64,000 bases of DNA from Balanoglossus misakiensis. Its lineage: Eukaryota; Hemichordata. A model generated the notes under the pieces. That model had not been told where the DNA came from and did no database searches. It saw nothing but the letters and a program-made list of their open reading frames with translations. Location of the stretch: contig JBECUI020000029.1 in NCBI GenBank assembly GCA_040954595.2, forward strand, positions 186,001-250,000. Direction: 5' to 3'. Below are positions 1 through 8,913 of this stretch, piece after piece (the first letter of the stretch is position 1; each line of letters opens with the position of its first letter). Position numbers and translations under genes: made by a program.

Positions 1-118
1 TTGAGCTGAGGAGAGCACCTTCCTTCCCGGCACGCCACCAAGTAAAGTTCCACGCCGCCCACCACAGATGCCAGCATTCATTCATGCGAGTGAGTGTAAT
101 TGCAAATTTGCCTATTCT

Positions 119-303
119 AGATCTGTAATGGAAATGGAGAAAGTACCTTATATTTTCTGTAAAATAGACATTTAATTGGCAAGCCGTCCTGCATCAATTA
201 TGAATTGTGTACATGCACTAAAGCGCCCTCACTGCTGGGTGTGTTGTATGGTCTTTAACCCTGTTTCAAATTAGAGTACTTTCTGCAATTTCAAGACAGA
301 TCT
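119..303 (+). mobile_element. TIR-bearing insert inside the L monomer (example copy)
   Basis: In every L monomer a block of about 180 bp is bounded by AGATCT on both sides. The outer 28 bp (119-146) and the reverse complement of the inner end (276-303) match at 23 of 28 positions, including a 9-base run AGAAAGTAC. Monomers without the block exist in four forms at the same point: AGAATCT (14316-14322), AGATTCT (16855-16861), AGAATTCT (13589-13596) and a larger loss ending in cctatttacg (near 14582). TIRs plus varied empty sites suggest a small non-autonomous DNA transposon that has left or been deleted several times. No clean target-site duplication can be defined, so the superfamily is unknown. 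Microhomology deletion is the alternative. The block recurs in every L unit of both arrays. Confidence 0.6.
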
Positions 304-2188
304 TACGTGCCATTGGAGAGCTCCATTGACTGGTCATTCATACTGTTTTCATTCATTCATTGCGGCATCAATATATTTTATCTATTCTAGCCAAAGAGCT
401 TGGCACCTGTTGAAATGAACTCATCTGCTGTGGGCCAGTTTATTGGTGGCAGTTGAGCTGAGAAGAGCACCTTCCTTCCCGGCACGCCACCAAGTAAAGT
501 TCCACGCCGCCCACCACAGATGCCAGCATTCATTCATGCGAGTGAGTGTAATTGCAAATTTGCCTATTCTAGATCTGTAATGGAAATGGAGAAAGTACCT
601 TATATTTTCTGTAAAATAGACATTTAATTGGCAAGCCGTCCTGCATCAATTATGAATTGTGTACATGCACTAAAGCGCCCTCACTGCTGGGTGTGTTGTA
701 TGGTCTTTAACCCTGTTTCAAATTAGAGTACTTTCTGCAATTTCAAGACAGATCTTACGTGCCATTGGAGAGCTCCATTGACTGGTCATTCATACTGTTT
801 TCATTCATTCATTGCGGCATCAATATATTTTATCTATTCTAGCCAAAGAGCTTGGCACCTGTTGAAATGAACTCATCTGCTGTGGGCCAGTTTATTGGTG
901 GCAGTTGAGCTGAGCAGAGCACCTTCCTTCCCGGCACGCCACCAAGTAAAGTTCCACGCCGCCCACCACAGATGCCAGCATTCATTCATGCGAGTGAGTG
1001 TAATTGCAAATTTGCCTATTCTAGATCTGTAATGGAAATGGAGAAAGTACCTTATATTTTCTGTAAAATAGACATTTAATTGGCAAGCCGTCCTGCATCA
1101 ATTATGAATTGTGTACATGCACTAAAGCGCCCTCACTGCTGGGTGTGTTGTATGGTCTTTAACCCTGTTTCAAATTAGAGTACTTTCTGCAATTTCAAGA
1201 CAGATCTTACGTGCCATTGGAGAGCTCCATTGACTGGTCATTCATACTGTTTTCATTCATTCATTGCGGCATCAATATATTTTATCTATTCTAGCCAAAG
1301 AGCTTGGCACCTGTTGAAATGAACTCATCTGCTGTGGGCCAGTTTATTGGTGGCAGTTGAGCTGAGAAGAGCACCTTCCTTCCCGGCACGCCACCAAGTA
1401 AAGTTCCACGCCGCCCACCACAGATGCCAGCATTCATTCATGCGAGTGAGTGTAATTGCAAATTTGCCTATTCTAGATCTGTAATGGAAATGGAGAAAGT
1501 ACCTTATATTTTCTGTAAAATAGACATTTAATTGGCAAGCCGTCCTGCATCAATTATGAATTGTGTACATGCACTAAAGCGCCCTCACTGCTGGGTGTGT
1601 TGTATGGTCTTTAACCCTGTTTCAAATTAGAGTACTTTCTGCAATTTCAAGACAGATCTTACGTGCCATTGGAGAGCTCCATTGACTGGTCATTCATACT
1701 GTTTTCATTCATTCATTGCGGCATCAATATATTTTATCTATTCTAGCCAAAGAGCTTGGCACCTGTTGAAATGAACTCATCTGCTGTGGGCCAGTTTATT
1801 GGTGGCAGTTGAGCTGAGGAGAGCACCTTCCTTCCCGGCACGCCACCAAGTAAAGTTCCACGCCGCCCACCACAGATGCCAGCATTCATTCATGCGAGTG
1901 AGTGTAATTGCAAATTTGCCTATTCTAGATCTGTAATGGAAATGGAGAAAGTACCTTATATTTTCTGTAAAATAGACATTTAATTGGCAAGCCGTCCTGC
2001 ATCAATTATTAATTGTGTACATGCACTAAAGCGCCCTCACTGCTGGGTGTGTTGTATGGTCTTTAACCCTGTTTCAAATTAGAGTACTTTCTGCAATTTC
2101 AAGACAGATCTTACGTGCCATTGGAGAGCTCCATTGACTGGTCATTCATACTGTTTTCATTCATTCATTGCGGCATCAATATATTTTA

Positions 2189-2612
2189 CAGCCGAAATTA
2201 TGAAAGGTCGCCGATTCAATATGTGATCTAGACGTCCTGTGTGCACTGAACACACGATGTGTTTATCTAACACAAACAACAGAACCTCTCATAAAAGAGA
2301 TGCGGTATCATTAGACTAATTACAGATGGTAGTCTGGAAACACGCTCCCCCTCAGAGAGAGTTGTTTACTTGGGTACGATGTCAAAGTTTAATCTCAAAG
2401 TGTATACGCTTTATGTTGAGAGTGTACCCAAGTAAACAACTCTCTCTGAGGGGGAGCGTGTTTCCAGACTACCATCTGTAATTAGTCTAATGATACCGCA
2501 TCTCTTTTATGAGAGGTTCTGTTGTTTGTGTTAGATAAACACATCGTGTGTTCAGTGCACACAGGACGTCTAGATCACATATTGAATCGGCGACCTTTCA
2601 TAATTTCGGCTG
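2189..2612. mobile_element. 424-bp perfect foldback element in the satellite
   Basis: Two 189-bp arms (2189-2377 and 2424-2612) are exact reverse complements, around a 46-bp loop. The ends read CAGCCGAAATT...AATTTCGGCTG. Comparison with uninterrupted monomers shows insertion at one TA, now present on both sides (2187-2188 and 2613-2614), so the target-site duplication is TA. TA target and CAG ends fit a MITE mobilised by a Tc1/mariner-type transposase, but the arms are unusually long. It has no coding capacity. No other copy is in the window, and it is absent from the right array, so it inserted into this array only. Identical arms suggest recent insertion or arm correction. Confidence 0.85.
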
Positions 2613-2740
2613 TATCTATTCTAGCCAAAGAGCTTGGCACCTGTTGAAATGAACTCATCTGCTGTGGGCCAGTTTATTGGTGGCAGTTGAGCTGAGGAGA
2701 GCACCTTCCTTCCCGGCACGCCACCAAGTACAGTTCCACG

Positions 2741-3127
2741 TGCATTCCTGGCCCTGGTTTTATTTATGTTTACAGACAATATTGCATTTTTGTACAAGTA
2801 TTTTAATCAACTATAAATTTTGAATGTGTCATTTACCTGAACCGGTCATGTTGACCAGAATGATACATTTCTGCCTTCACTCACCCTATAAATATGTGAT
2901 TGAGACATAGGTCATTTGCATAAGCTAACATACCAGAAAGTAAGCATATCTGTTGTTTTCCCTGTGTCACTGCCATCAAAGTAAAAATTAGACGTTGTGT
3001 AGAGCAAACTCCAATTTTTTGTTCTCAATAAACATGGATGAATTACATAGAATGTGTTTGTTGTTTACAGTCTTTAAATGACACATTAGATTATGCACTT
3101 TACAAAACGTTTCTGAGAAACAAGTGA
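2741..3127 (-). other. 3' flank of the truncated transposase copy
   Basis: No gene is seen. On the minus strand an AATAAA signal lies at 2759-2764, about 360 bases past the stop codon, and could end transcripts just before the satellite. The stretch is AT-rich and almost identical to 3643-4029. Confidence 0.5.
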
Positions 3128-3622
3128 CTAACTAGTTTCTTTCCACTGTGGCCAACGTGGTTCACTGTTTGTGTCAGAATCTCTCTGTTTTGCAAGGATT
3201 TTGAAATCATAGTGGTGACATGCATAGTGAAAATCAGCTACTTTCAAATGTCCGTCATGTTCATGCTGTAATTGAATTTTCAAAGCTGGGCTGGCGTGTT
3301 TTTTCTTATTTACATAAGTATCACACTTTATACATGTATCTTCATGGGGTTTTTTGAGTCCCGTATTTAGGTCCTCTCTCACAATTTTACGAAATATCGT
3401 ATAACTGACAGTTGTTCTTCCCAGAAGAGATTGGTTGGTTATGAACTCTCGGTGTAACTGCGATATACTGTGGGCCGGCGCCAGGTACGGTTTAAATCGA
3501 GGATTCCTGCAGTAGTGAGATTCTACAATTCTGTGCCTGCGTACGTGTTCAGTGATATCAGTCAGCAAATTTGGATTGAGTTTCCGACGATGCCCTTTGT
3601 GTCGGCCCCTTGCATCTGGCAT
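3128..3622 (-). pseudogene. Truncated transposase N-terminal half (duplicate fragment)
   Basis: This frame encodes the last 164 residues of the protein made by the neighbouring full gene at 4030-4986, starting at an internal Met (MPDARGRHKG). It differs at only two residues (A for D in the DHSISQ stretch and K for R in GLRKPHED). It lacks the basic N-terminus and the VCKNAF helix region. It keeps the CIKC motif and the His-rich end. Upstream on its strand lies the 3' flank of the next copy, so it has no evident promoter. It arose by the 902-bp tandem duplication. The frame is still open, so translation of a short protein cannot be excluded, but I read it as a by-product. Confidence 0.8.
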
Positions 3623-3642
3623 CAGACCAGTAAAGTTCCATG

Positions 3643-4029
3643 TGCATTCCTGGCCCTGGTTTTATTTATGTTTACAGACAATATTGCATTTTTGTACAAG
3701 TATTTTAATCAACTATAAATTTTGAATGTGTCATTTACCTGAACCGGTCATGTTGACCAGAATGATACATTTCTGCCTTCACTCACCCTATAAATATGTG
3801 ATTGAGACATAGGTCATTTGCATAAGCTAACATACCAGAAAGTAAGCATATCTGATGTTTTCCCTGTGTCACTGCCATCAAAGTAAAAATTAGACGTTGT
3901 GTAGAGCAAACTCCAATTTTTTGTTCTCAATAAACATGGATGAATTACATAGAATGTGTTTGTTGTTTACAGTCTTTAAATGACACATTAGATTATGCAC
4001 TTTACAAAACGTTTCTGAGAAACAAGTGA
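3643..4029 (-). other. 3' flank of the full transposase N-half gene
   Basis: No gene is seen. It is the second copy of the 2741-3127 flank. On the minus strand AATAAA occurs at 3661-3666 and ATTAAA near 3703-3708, candidate polyadenylation signals for the gene at 4030-4986. Confidence 0.5.
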
Positions 4030-4986
4030 CTAACTAGTTTCTTTCCACTGTGGCCAACGTGGTTCACTGTTTGTGTCAGAATCTCTCTGTTTTGCAAGGA
4101 TTTTGAAATCATAGTGGTGACATGCATAGTGAAAATCAGCTACTTTCAAATGTCCGTCATGTTCATGCTGTAATTGAATTTTCAAAGCTGGGCTGGCGTG
4201 TTTTTTCTTATTTACATAAGTATCACACTTTATACATGTATCTTCATGGGGTTTTCTGAGTCCCGTATTTAGGTCCTCTCTCACAATTTTACGAAATATC
4301 GTATAACTGACAGTTGTTCTTCCCAGAAGAGATTGGTTGGTTATGAACTCTCGGTGTAACTGCGATATACTGTGGTCCGGCGCCAGGTACGGTTTAAATC
4401 GAGGATTCCTGCAGTAGTGAGATTCTACAATTCTGTGCCTGCGTACGTGTTCAGTGATATCAGTCAGCAAATTTGGATTGAGTTTCCGACGATGCCCTTT
4501 GTGTCGGCCCCTTGCATCTGGCATCAGACCAGTTGAACAGTGCATCATTTTGCTTAGAACGGTTCTAGTCCGCCTCTCACTAATGCCAAATAATTTCAGG
4601 AATGCATTTTTGCAGACAGTAACCGTTTCACCGCCTTCATTCACCAGGTGATAACGAACCGATTTCTTGTGTGACTTCATCTGCATATCCATCAGTTTGT
4701 AGAGCATCAAGTTCTGTTCATTATACACGCGACCATCAAAATATTTTCTCGTGGTGCCTAAAACATGCGTACTCCCAAGCTTCCGCAGACAATTCCCTTG
4801 AACGCAGGCGCATTCCAAGGAAAGACTGTCAATATCTGGAAAAGGGCGATTTTTCCTTGGTTTTTGTCTCGGACACGTCTTTTTAGAATTCCTACGTGGC
4901 TTGTTGGCTCGAGCTGACAGTTCGGTTCTGCGTTGCTGCCACACAGGAATGGGTTCCCACGCATAAGCAACTCCCCGGCAGGCCAT
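4030..4986 (-). CDS. Transposase N-terminal half (DNA-binding part), 318 aa
   Basis: The start is the ATG at 4986 in a good context (gaccATGG). Visible parts: a very basic stretch at residues 28-48 (NKPRRNSKKTCPRQKPRKNR), likely DNA-binding or nuclear targeting; a CxC..C cluster at 59-66; a helix-rich segment at 124-148 with VCKNAFLKLFGIS, typical of the region before the catalytic domain in a family of invertebrate DDE-type transposase-like proteins; a basic RGRHKGHRRK patch; and a CIKCDTY putative zinc knuckle at 251-257 followed by a His-rich end. In that family as I recall it, these parts precede the RNase H-fold domain in one polypeptide. Here the frame stops just before it, and the catalytic part lies on the opposite strand at 5034-6167. 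Assignment is by motif reading only. The frame is intact in both macro-copies, which argues for use or for recent duplication. Confidence 0.7.
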   Translation of the reverse strand: MACRGVAYAWEPIPVWQQRRTELSARANKPRRNSKKTCPRQKPRKNRPFPDIDSLSLECACVQGNCLRKLGSTHVLGTTRKYFDGRVYNEQNLMLYKLMDMQMKSHKKSVRYHLVNEGGETVTVCKNAFLKLFGISERRTRTVLSKMMHCSTGLMPDARGRHKGHRRKLNPNLLTDITEHVRRHRIVESHYCRNPRFKPYLAPDHSISQLHREFITNQSLLGRTTVSYTIFRKIVREDLNTGLRKPHEDTCIKCDTYVNKKKHASPALKIQLQHEHDGHLKVADFHYACHHYDFKILAKQRDSDTNSEPRWPQWKETS

Positions 4987-5033
4987 GGTCACAGCTGAAG
5001 TATTTGTTCAAGTACTGACTGACTAAACGCGGC
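4987..5033. promoter_or_regulatory. 47-bp gap between head-to-head start codons
   Basis: The ATG of the minus-strand N-half (4986) and the ATG of the plus-strand catalytic half (5034) are separated by only 47 bp, too little for two separate core promoters and leaders. Either transcription starts inside the opposite gene, or one start codon is further in, for example ATG 5152 of the plus gene just after a good splice acceptor (tgctgtcag, ending at 5150). The gap contains a tgactgactaa stretch and no clear TATA box. Confidence 0.4.
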
Positions 5034-6167
5034 ATGGAACAAACGAACGAACGACTTCACGTTCGGAAAAAAAATCGTTGCGAGCTGTTGGGTGCATGCC
5101 TCTATAGTTGTCGGCAACCGTTCTTTTTTATTGCTAAACAATGCTGTCAGAGCATGGAAGGTGTGGTGGAAAACGAACAGAGGTTTTGTACGACCAACGA
5201 TTGGATGGTGCTACATATGGACTTCCACAAGTCATTGCCGGTTCCTAAACTCAGCTCTGAAGACTTTTACTTTAAATCGAAATTGCAAATGAAGCTCCTT
5301 GGAATTTACAACGGGACAACGGAAAAGATGCATTGTTATGTATGGACAGAGCTCGATAGCAGAAAGTCTCCCGATGAAGTTATTACCTGTCTAAATCACT
5401 TTTTTTATAACTCGGGTGTGACCAGCAGACATGCAGTTATTTACAGCGACAACTGCCGTGCCGAATTCAAGTGTGGGAAGTTAATGTTTTACTATGACTA
5501 TCTGTTACGAAAGGGCGTGTTTCGACGAATTGACTATAAAACTCTTGTGGCTGGACACACGTACTCCACCTGTGACCGAGTTTTTGCGTCCATTGAAAGG
5601 CATGCAAGTCGTTTCCAGAGTATAGAGACACCTCACGATTGGACATCTGTGATTCGAGGATCTTCTCTGAATGGGAACATTGGAGTTACGGAGATGACTC
5701 ACAGAGACTTTTTCAATTATTCTGATTTCCTGAAAAATGAGTACGTTGTGCGTTATGCAGATACAAACAATGTAACTTTTTACTACCAAGCCATGCACTA
5801 TTTTAATTTTGGAGAAGGAGAAAGGCTTGATACCGACGGCAACCTCAGAACATTTAGTCATGCAGATAAAGTTTGGGTGAGAACATCTCTAGATCCAAGC
5901 GAGACCCCGATTGTAGTCGACTTTAGAAAGAAGAAGCAGAACCGGCGTTTACAAGATTGTACGCTGAACAAACTTTATCAGGAACGTCGACCACTGGCGA
6001 GCAAAGTTTGGCGGGATCTTCAGAGTTTAGCCAAAAATTACCTGTCTCCGGAGGCAATAGAATTTTATAGGAATCTACCGCTTCAGGAGAGTAGTGGCAC
6101 CTCTGCAGACCCGTACGCCTTTCATGATGATGACGACGACGATGATGATGATATGGGCGGTGGTTGA
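5034..6167 (+). CDS. Transposase catalytic half (RNase H-fold, YSDN motif), 377 aa
   Basis: Residues 60-190 carry the order of motifs I associate with the catalytic core of invertebrate DDE-type transposase-like proteins: LHMDFHKSLPVPK (candidate first Asp, D63), FYFKSKLQMKLLGIYNG, CYVWTELDSRKSPDEV, VIYSDNCRAEF (candidate second Asp, D139), and LVAGHTYSTCDRVFASIER (H175, D181 and E188; one likely completes the site). The C-terminus ends in nine consecutive Asp (365-373) and MGGG. The first 50 residues look unlike the family and may be a new leader; Met41 follows a splice-acceptor-like site, so the true start could be 5152. The expected N-terminal DNA-binding half is missing from this frame and lies divergently at 4030-4986. 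The frame has no internal stop. An inactive, domesticated protein is possible. Confidence 0.72.
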   Translation: MEQTNERLHVRKKNRCELLGACLYSCRQPFFFIAKQCCQSMEGVVENEQRFCTTNDWMVLHMDFHKSLPVPKLSSEDFYFKSKLQMKLLGIYNGTTEKMHCYVWTELDSRKSPDEVITCLNHFFYNSGVTSRHAVIYSDNCRAEFKCGKLMFYYDYLLRKGVFRRIDYKTLVAGHTYSTCDRVFASIERHASRFQSIETPHDWTSVIRGSSLNGNIGVTEMTHRDFFNYSDFLKNEYVVRYADTNNVTFYYQAMHYFNFGEGERLDTDGNLRTFSHADKVWVRTSLDPSETPIVVDFRKKKQNRRLQDCTLNKLYQERRPLASKVWRDLQSLAKNYLSPEAIEFYRNLPLQESSGTSADPYAFHDDDDDDDDDMGGG

Positions 6168-6172
6168 ATAAA
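6167..6172 (+). terminator. Polyadenylation signal overlapping the stop codon
   Basis: AATAAA overlaps the last base of the TGA stop of the catalytic-half gene. A second candidate, ATTAAA, lies at 6268-6273 and leaves room for a normal 3' end. Confidence 0.45.
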
Positions 6173-6565
6173 CTGTCCTTTTCATGACGACAGTGATTTT
6201 GGATATTTGATGTGCGTGCACAGTTTATATGTAATATTTTCACACGAACGAGTTTTGACTGAATTTGATTAAAGAATGTACTCGATAATTAACAAATGTG
6301 CTGAATCGTGGTTATTATGTTGTTAATTTTTGTTTGTTTGTTTGTTTGTTTGTTTGTTTGTTTGTTTGTAAACAATTTCCGTTCATTCAACTGGCTACAA
6401 AGTTGGATTTTTGTACTGGGAAGCGATAAACTCGCACATCAAAACCGGGGAGACTCGATCATTTTTCCCTGCAGGTAGCCTGAAAAGCACCCGGGCAGAG
6501 ATTACGTCATATATGGTCCACTTTAATACGAAATTATGCAAATGTGACATTTCACGGAAACGGCG
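6168..6565. other. Intergenic stretch with TTTG microsatellite
   Basis: No gene is seen. It holds the 3' flank of the transposase catalytic half, a (TTTG)n run at 6329-6369 of about ten copies, and the upstream region of the SET gene promoter. Confidence 0.7.
6329..6369 (+). repeat. (TTTG)n microsatellite
   Basis: About ten perfect TTTG repeats lie between the transposase and SET genes. Confidence 0.95.
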
Positions 6566-6575
6566 TATATAAAAG
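6566..6575 (+). promoter_or_regulatory. TATA box of the SET gene
   Basis: TATATAAAAG lies in a GC-richer context (cggcgTATATAAAAGcgacc), 92 bp before the ATG at 6667. A start site about 30 bp downstream (near 6600) would leave a leader of about 65 bases without an upstream ATG in a strong context. Confidence 0.6.
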
Positions 6576-6666
6576 CGACCCTGGGCTATTGTTCGGAATG
6601 CGTCATCGACGAGAGAGTGACTGATAATTCTTCTACCTCGAGTCAACCATTCTGTATATACTGAAC

Positions 6667-8007
6667 ATGGCTAGCTGGCGCAGGAAGAGACAAGGCAATG
6701 TGCGGTCTGTAATCAACGAACGGCACCGCTCAGTTCAGTGTCCCTTTCTTCAAAAGTGGATCGGTGAGCAATTGGTATTTTCAGGTCGTTCAGAGGATGA
6801 AGTCCAGTCCAGTACTGTATTTGAGAGCTACAAATGTTGGGTTGAAAACTATTCGTCGGCGGACAATCAAGTAATGATTATGGTTACTAAAGCTCGATTT
6901 TTCAAGGTGAGAATGATCGCATTTTTCTTTCCCCCCCCCCCCTCCCTCCCTCCCTCCCTCCCCCAAGGGACTCGTTTTCTGTCTCTTTTAAACCTGTAAC
7001 TTAACGAAAAGGAAGTTTTTCACATATCTCTTCGTTGACACTATAGCAATTTGGAGCGCGGATGCTTCAAGAGAAGAGCGTTACCAAATCAAAGTCGGCC
7101 GGGGTTAATATTTATAGAGGTGTTCGTCTGAAAGCTGGTTCGCGAAGAATCTCAACGGGGAAACCTGAGCACAGTGTACTTCAGACCAGGGCAAGGGCAT
7201 TTCTTGATGACGCCAGCGTGACCGTTCCGATCGAGGTAAGAATGGTGTTTTGTTTGGACTAGGACAATAGAACGTTGCAATGAGTGTGTCAATGGGTGTC
7301 CAAGTGCAAACGTGGTCTGCTTCTGTCCACAAATGCCATTAATTTTTGGCAGGATTTATAAAATTGTCAATGAAGAATACAAAAATGAAAAACAACAGTT
7401 AATAGCAAACTGGTAGGATTGCAAGGGCTTGTAAAACGGTACACACTGTACCAGGAAGTTTGCAACACTAATGAAGAATGTATATGATATATTTAGGTGA
7501 GAACTGTTCGCGATCGCCGGGACGCAGGACGGTGCGCGTTTTCGACGAGGGATATTCAAGCCTGGGACGTCGTCTGCGAATACCGGGGCACGGTTATTAG
7601 CGTTGAAGAAGCTAGTCGGCGTGATGAGCTTTACAGGGCAGAGGGGAAACGACCACGCATGTTCCATCTCTACATTGGAAAGAGACACGTTGTGTGAGTG
7701 TATCACTTAGTCGAATATATGGTCATATATTGCAAAGCATCTGTCGAAATAGAAAACGTAATATTGTCTATATTTTCCTCATTAACGCAGCATTGACGGA
7801 TACGATGTCCCAGCCGGTGAAGAAAATTTAGCAGGCCTAATAAATCACAGTCAGCAGAACGCCAACTTGGTACCGGTTCGGATCGGAGAGCGCCTGGTTT
7901 TCTTTGCAACCAGGAATCTTTGTCAGGGAGTAGAGCTTTTGTATGATTACGGTGACGGGGGTGAAGAGGATTTCTTCAGTGGTTCTCAAACTTTTCCTGA
8001 AAATTAA
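6667..8007 (+). CDS. KMT5A-like SET-domain lysine methyltransferase, four exons
   Basis: Exons 6667-6906, 7047-7235, 7497-7693 and 7791-8007 join in frame through GTGAGA, GTAAGA and GTGAGT donors and TAG/CAG acceptors (introns of 140, 261 and 97 bp) to give 280 aa. The SET domain fills residues 144-265: GRCAFSTRDI (cofactor-binding GxG region), VVCEYRGTVIS, EEASRRDELY, then LINHS (225-229) and GVELLYDYGD (256-265), the two hallmark SET motifs including the catalytic-site Tyr. The motif wording is closest to KMT5A/SET8, which monomethylates histone H4 lysine 20; the substrate here is inferred. Residues 1-143 are not recognised. The C-terminus extends about 15 acidic residues beyond the domain. 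The protein is shorter than vertebrate KMT5A. It sits between a transposase gene and an endonuclease gene, so it may be captured cargo. No exon is broken. Confidence 0.82.
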
Positions 8008-8913
8008 GGCATTAACACATCAACGCTTCGGGGTGTCGTAACGGCGGCGCGGCGGGGGGGGGGGGGGGGACGTGAAAATGTTTGTATCAGGAACAAAATT
8101 CCCGTGCAAATCACCTTGATCCGGGTGGGTGGACTATTCGCGACAAATGTTGAAATCATACAAAGCATTTTACTTAATTAACCCATTTTTTTCATTTATT
8201 TGTTTACAGTTTACAACGTCATAGAGAAGTTGAACTAGAGACTGGATCAGCGTGGGTGACACCATAGTACACCAATGTTTTCTTCAGTTTGATTCAATTG
8301 TAATTTAAAACTGAGATTGCCTAACGCTTTCCCAGATTTTTTTAACCACTGAGAAACTGTGGGTTTTTTTCTGGGTTTTGGTGCGAGGTGATCTCAGTCA
8401 GTGGTGTTAATTTAATTAATCATTTTCTTTTCCTATTTACGTCGACTGAAATGTATTTTGATAGGTGATAGTCATACCATAAAAAAAATCTTACGGCGCG
8501 ACTGCCAAAATGTACATTTATTTGTCCGTTCCAAGTTATTTTGTGTATGTGTGATGGGTGCCGGTGACTGTGCAGGGTTGATTTCCCTAGAGCGACTGTT
8601 ATATTCGTTTTCCAACGATGATGAATTTACATGTTATTTGCTTGGCATTTTGACGCAGAGACACTTCTGAAAACACAAACCTATTAATTATGCCACGGGT
8701 GTAAATTGATCACATTAAAAGAGGCTTTAGACGTTTGCCGCGAGCTCCTGGTGGGCAGAATCTTGTCAGCCCAAATTTGACTATAAGTACATAGCCAATG
8801 ATGTGACGCTCTCCCACATCCTTCGCCGCGCCTTTTCGCTGATTTACAGCATCTTGCGTAAACACTGTCATTTGATCTTGCTTGGCAGAAGTCAACTTGC
8901 TCTATACTACATT
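8008..8913. other. Intergenic region between SET and endonuclease genes
   Basis: No convincing gene is seen. It contains a run of 16 G at 8054-8069, an intron-acceptor-like site (tttgtttacag near 8200-8210) that could belong to a 3' UTR, and ATTAAA at 8714-8719 on the plus strand. Short open frames here have no recognisable motif. Confidence 0.6.
8782..8787 (+). promoter_or_regulatory. Possible TATA element of the endonuclease gene
   Basis: TATAAG occurs about 130 bp before ATG 8914. It is the only TATA-like element near the gene; support is weak. Confidence 0.3.

Larger units (their letters stand above)
1..2740 (+). repeat. End of left satellite array, 452-bp L monomers
   Basis: Head-to-tail monomers start at 1, 453, 905, 1357 and 1809, so the period is exactly 452 bp; a sixth, cut unit starts near 2687 and stops at the gene module. 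The fifth monomer is split by a foldback element. The first four monomers read attatGaattg where the fifth and all monomers of the right array read attatTaattg, and some read gagaagagc or gagcagagc instead of gaggagagc. This stretch is therefore a distinct sub-family from the right array. No short (B, C or D) monomers occur here. I see no gene in it. Confidence 0.97.
2729..4532 (+). repeat. 902-bp tandem duplication (two copies)
   Basis: 2729-3630 and 3631-4532 are tandem copies with a few differences, for example ctgTtgt versus ctgAtgt in the flank, a KK versus RK codon change and A versus D in the coding part. The second copy continues into the full transposase N-terminal-half gene; the first ends abruptly after cagaccag. 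The duplication junction carries taaagttccatg, which resembles the satellite motif taaagttccacg found at the module edge. The same duplication with the same copy-specific differences is present at 61785-63588, so it is older than the macro-duplication. Confidence 0.95.

Noticed and set aside
3470-3718. Plus-strand 82-codon frame (and its copy near 62526)
   Set aside because: Antisense to the truncated transposase fragment and running into its flank; no motif.
4454-4886. Plus-strand frames opposite the N-half gene
   Set aside because: Shadows of the minus-strand gene.
7356-7909. Minus-strand frames over the SET gene
   Set aside because: They cross SET exons and introns whose splice sites and motifs are clear on the plus strand.
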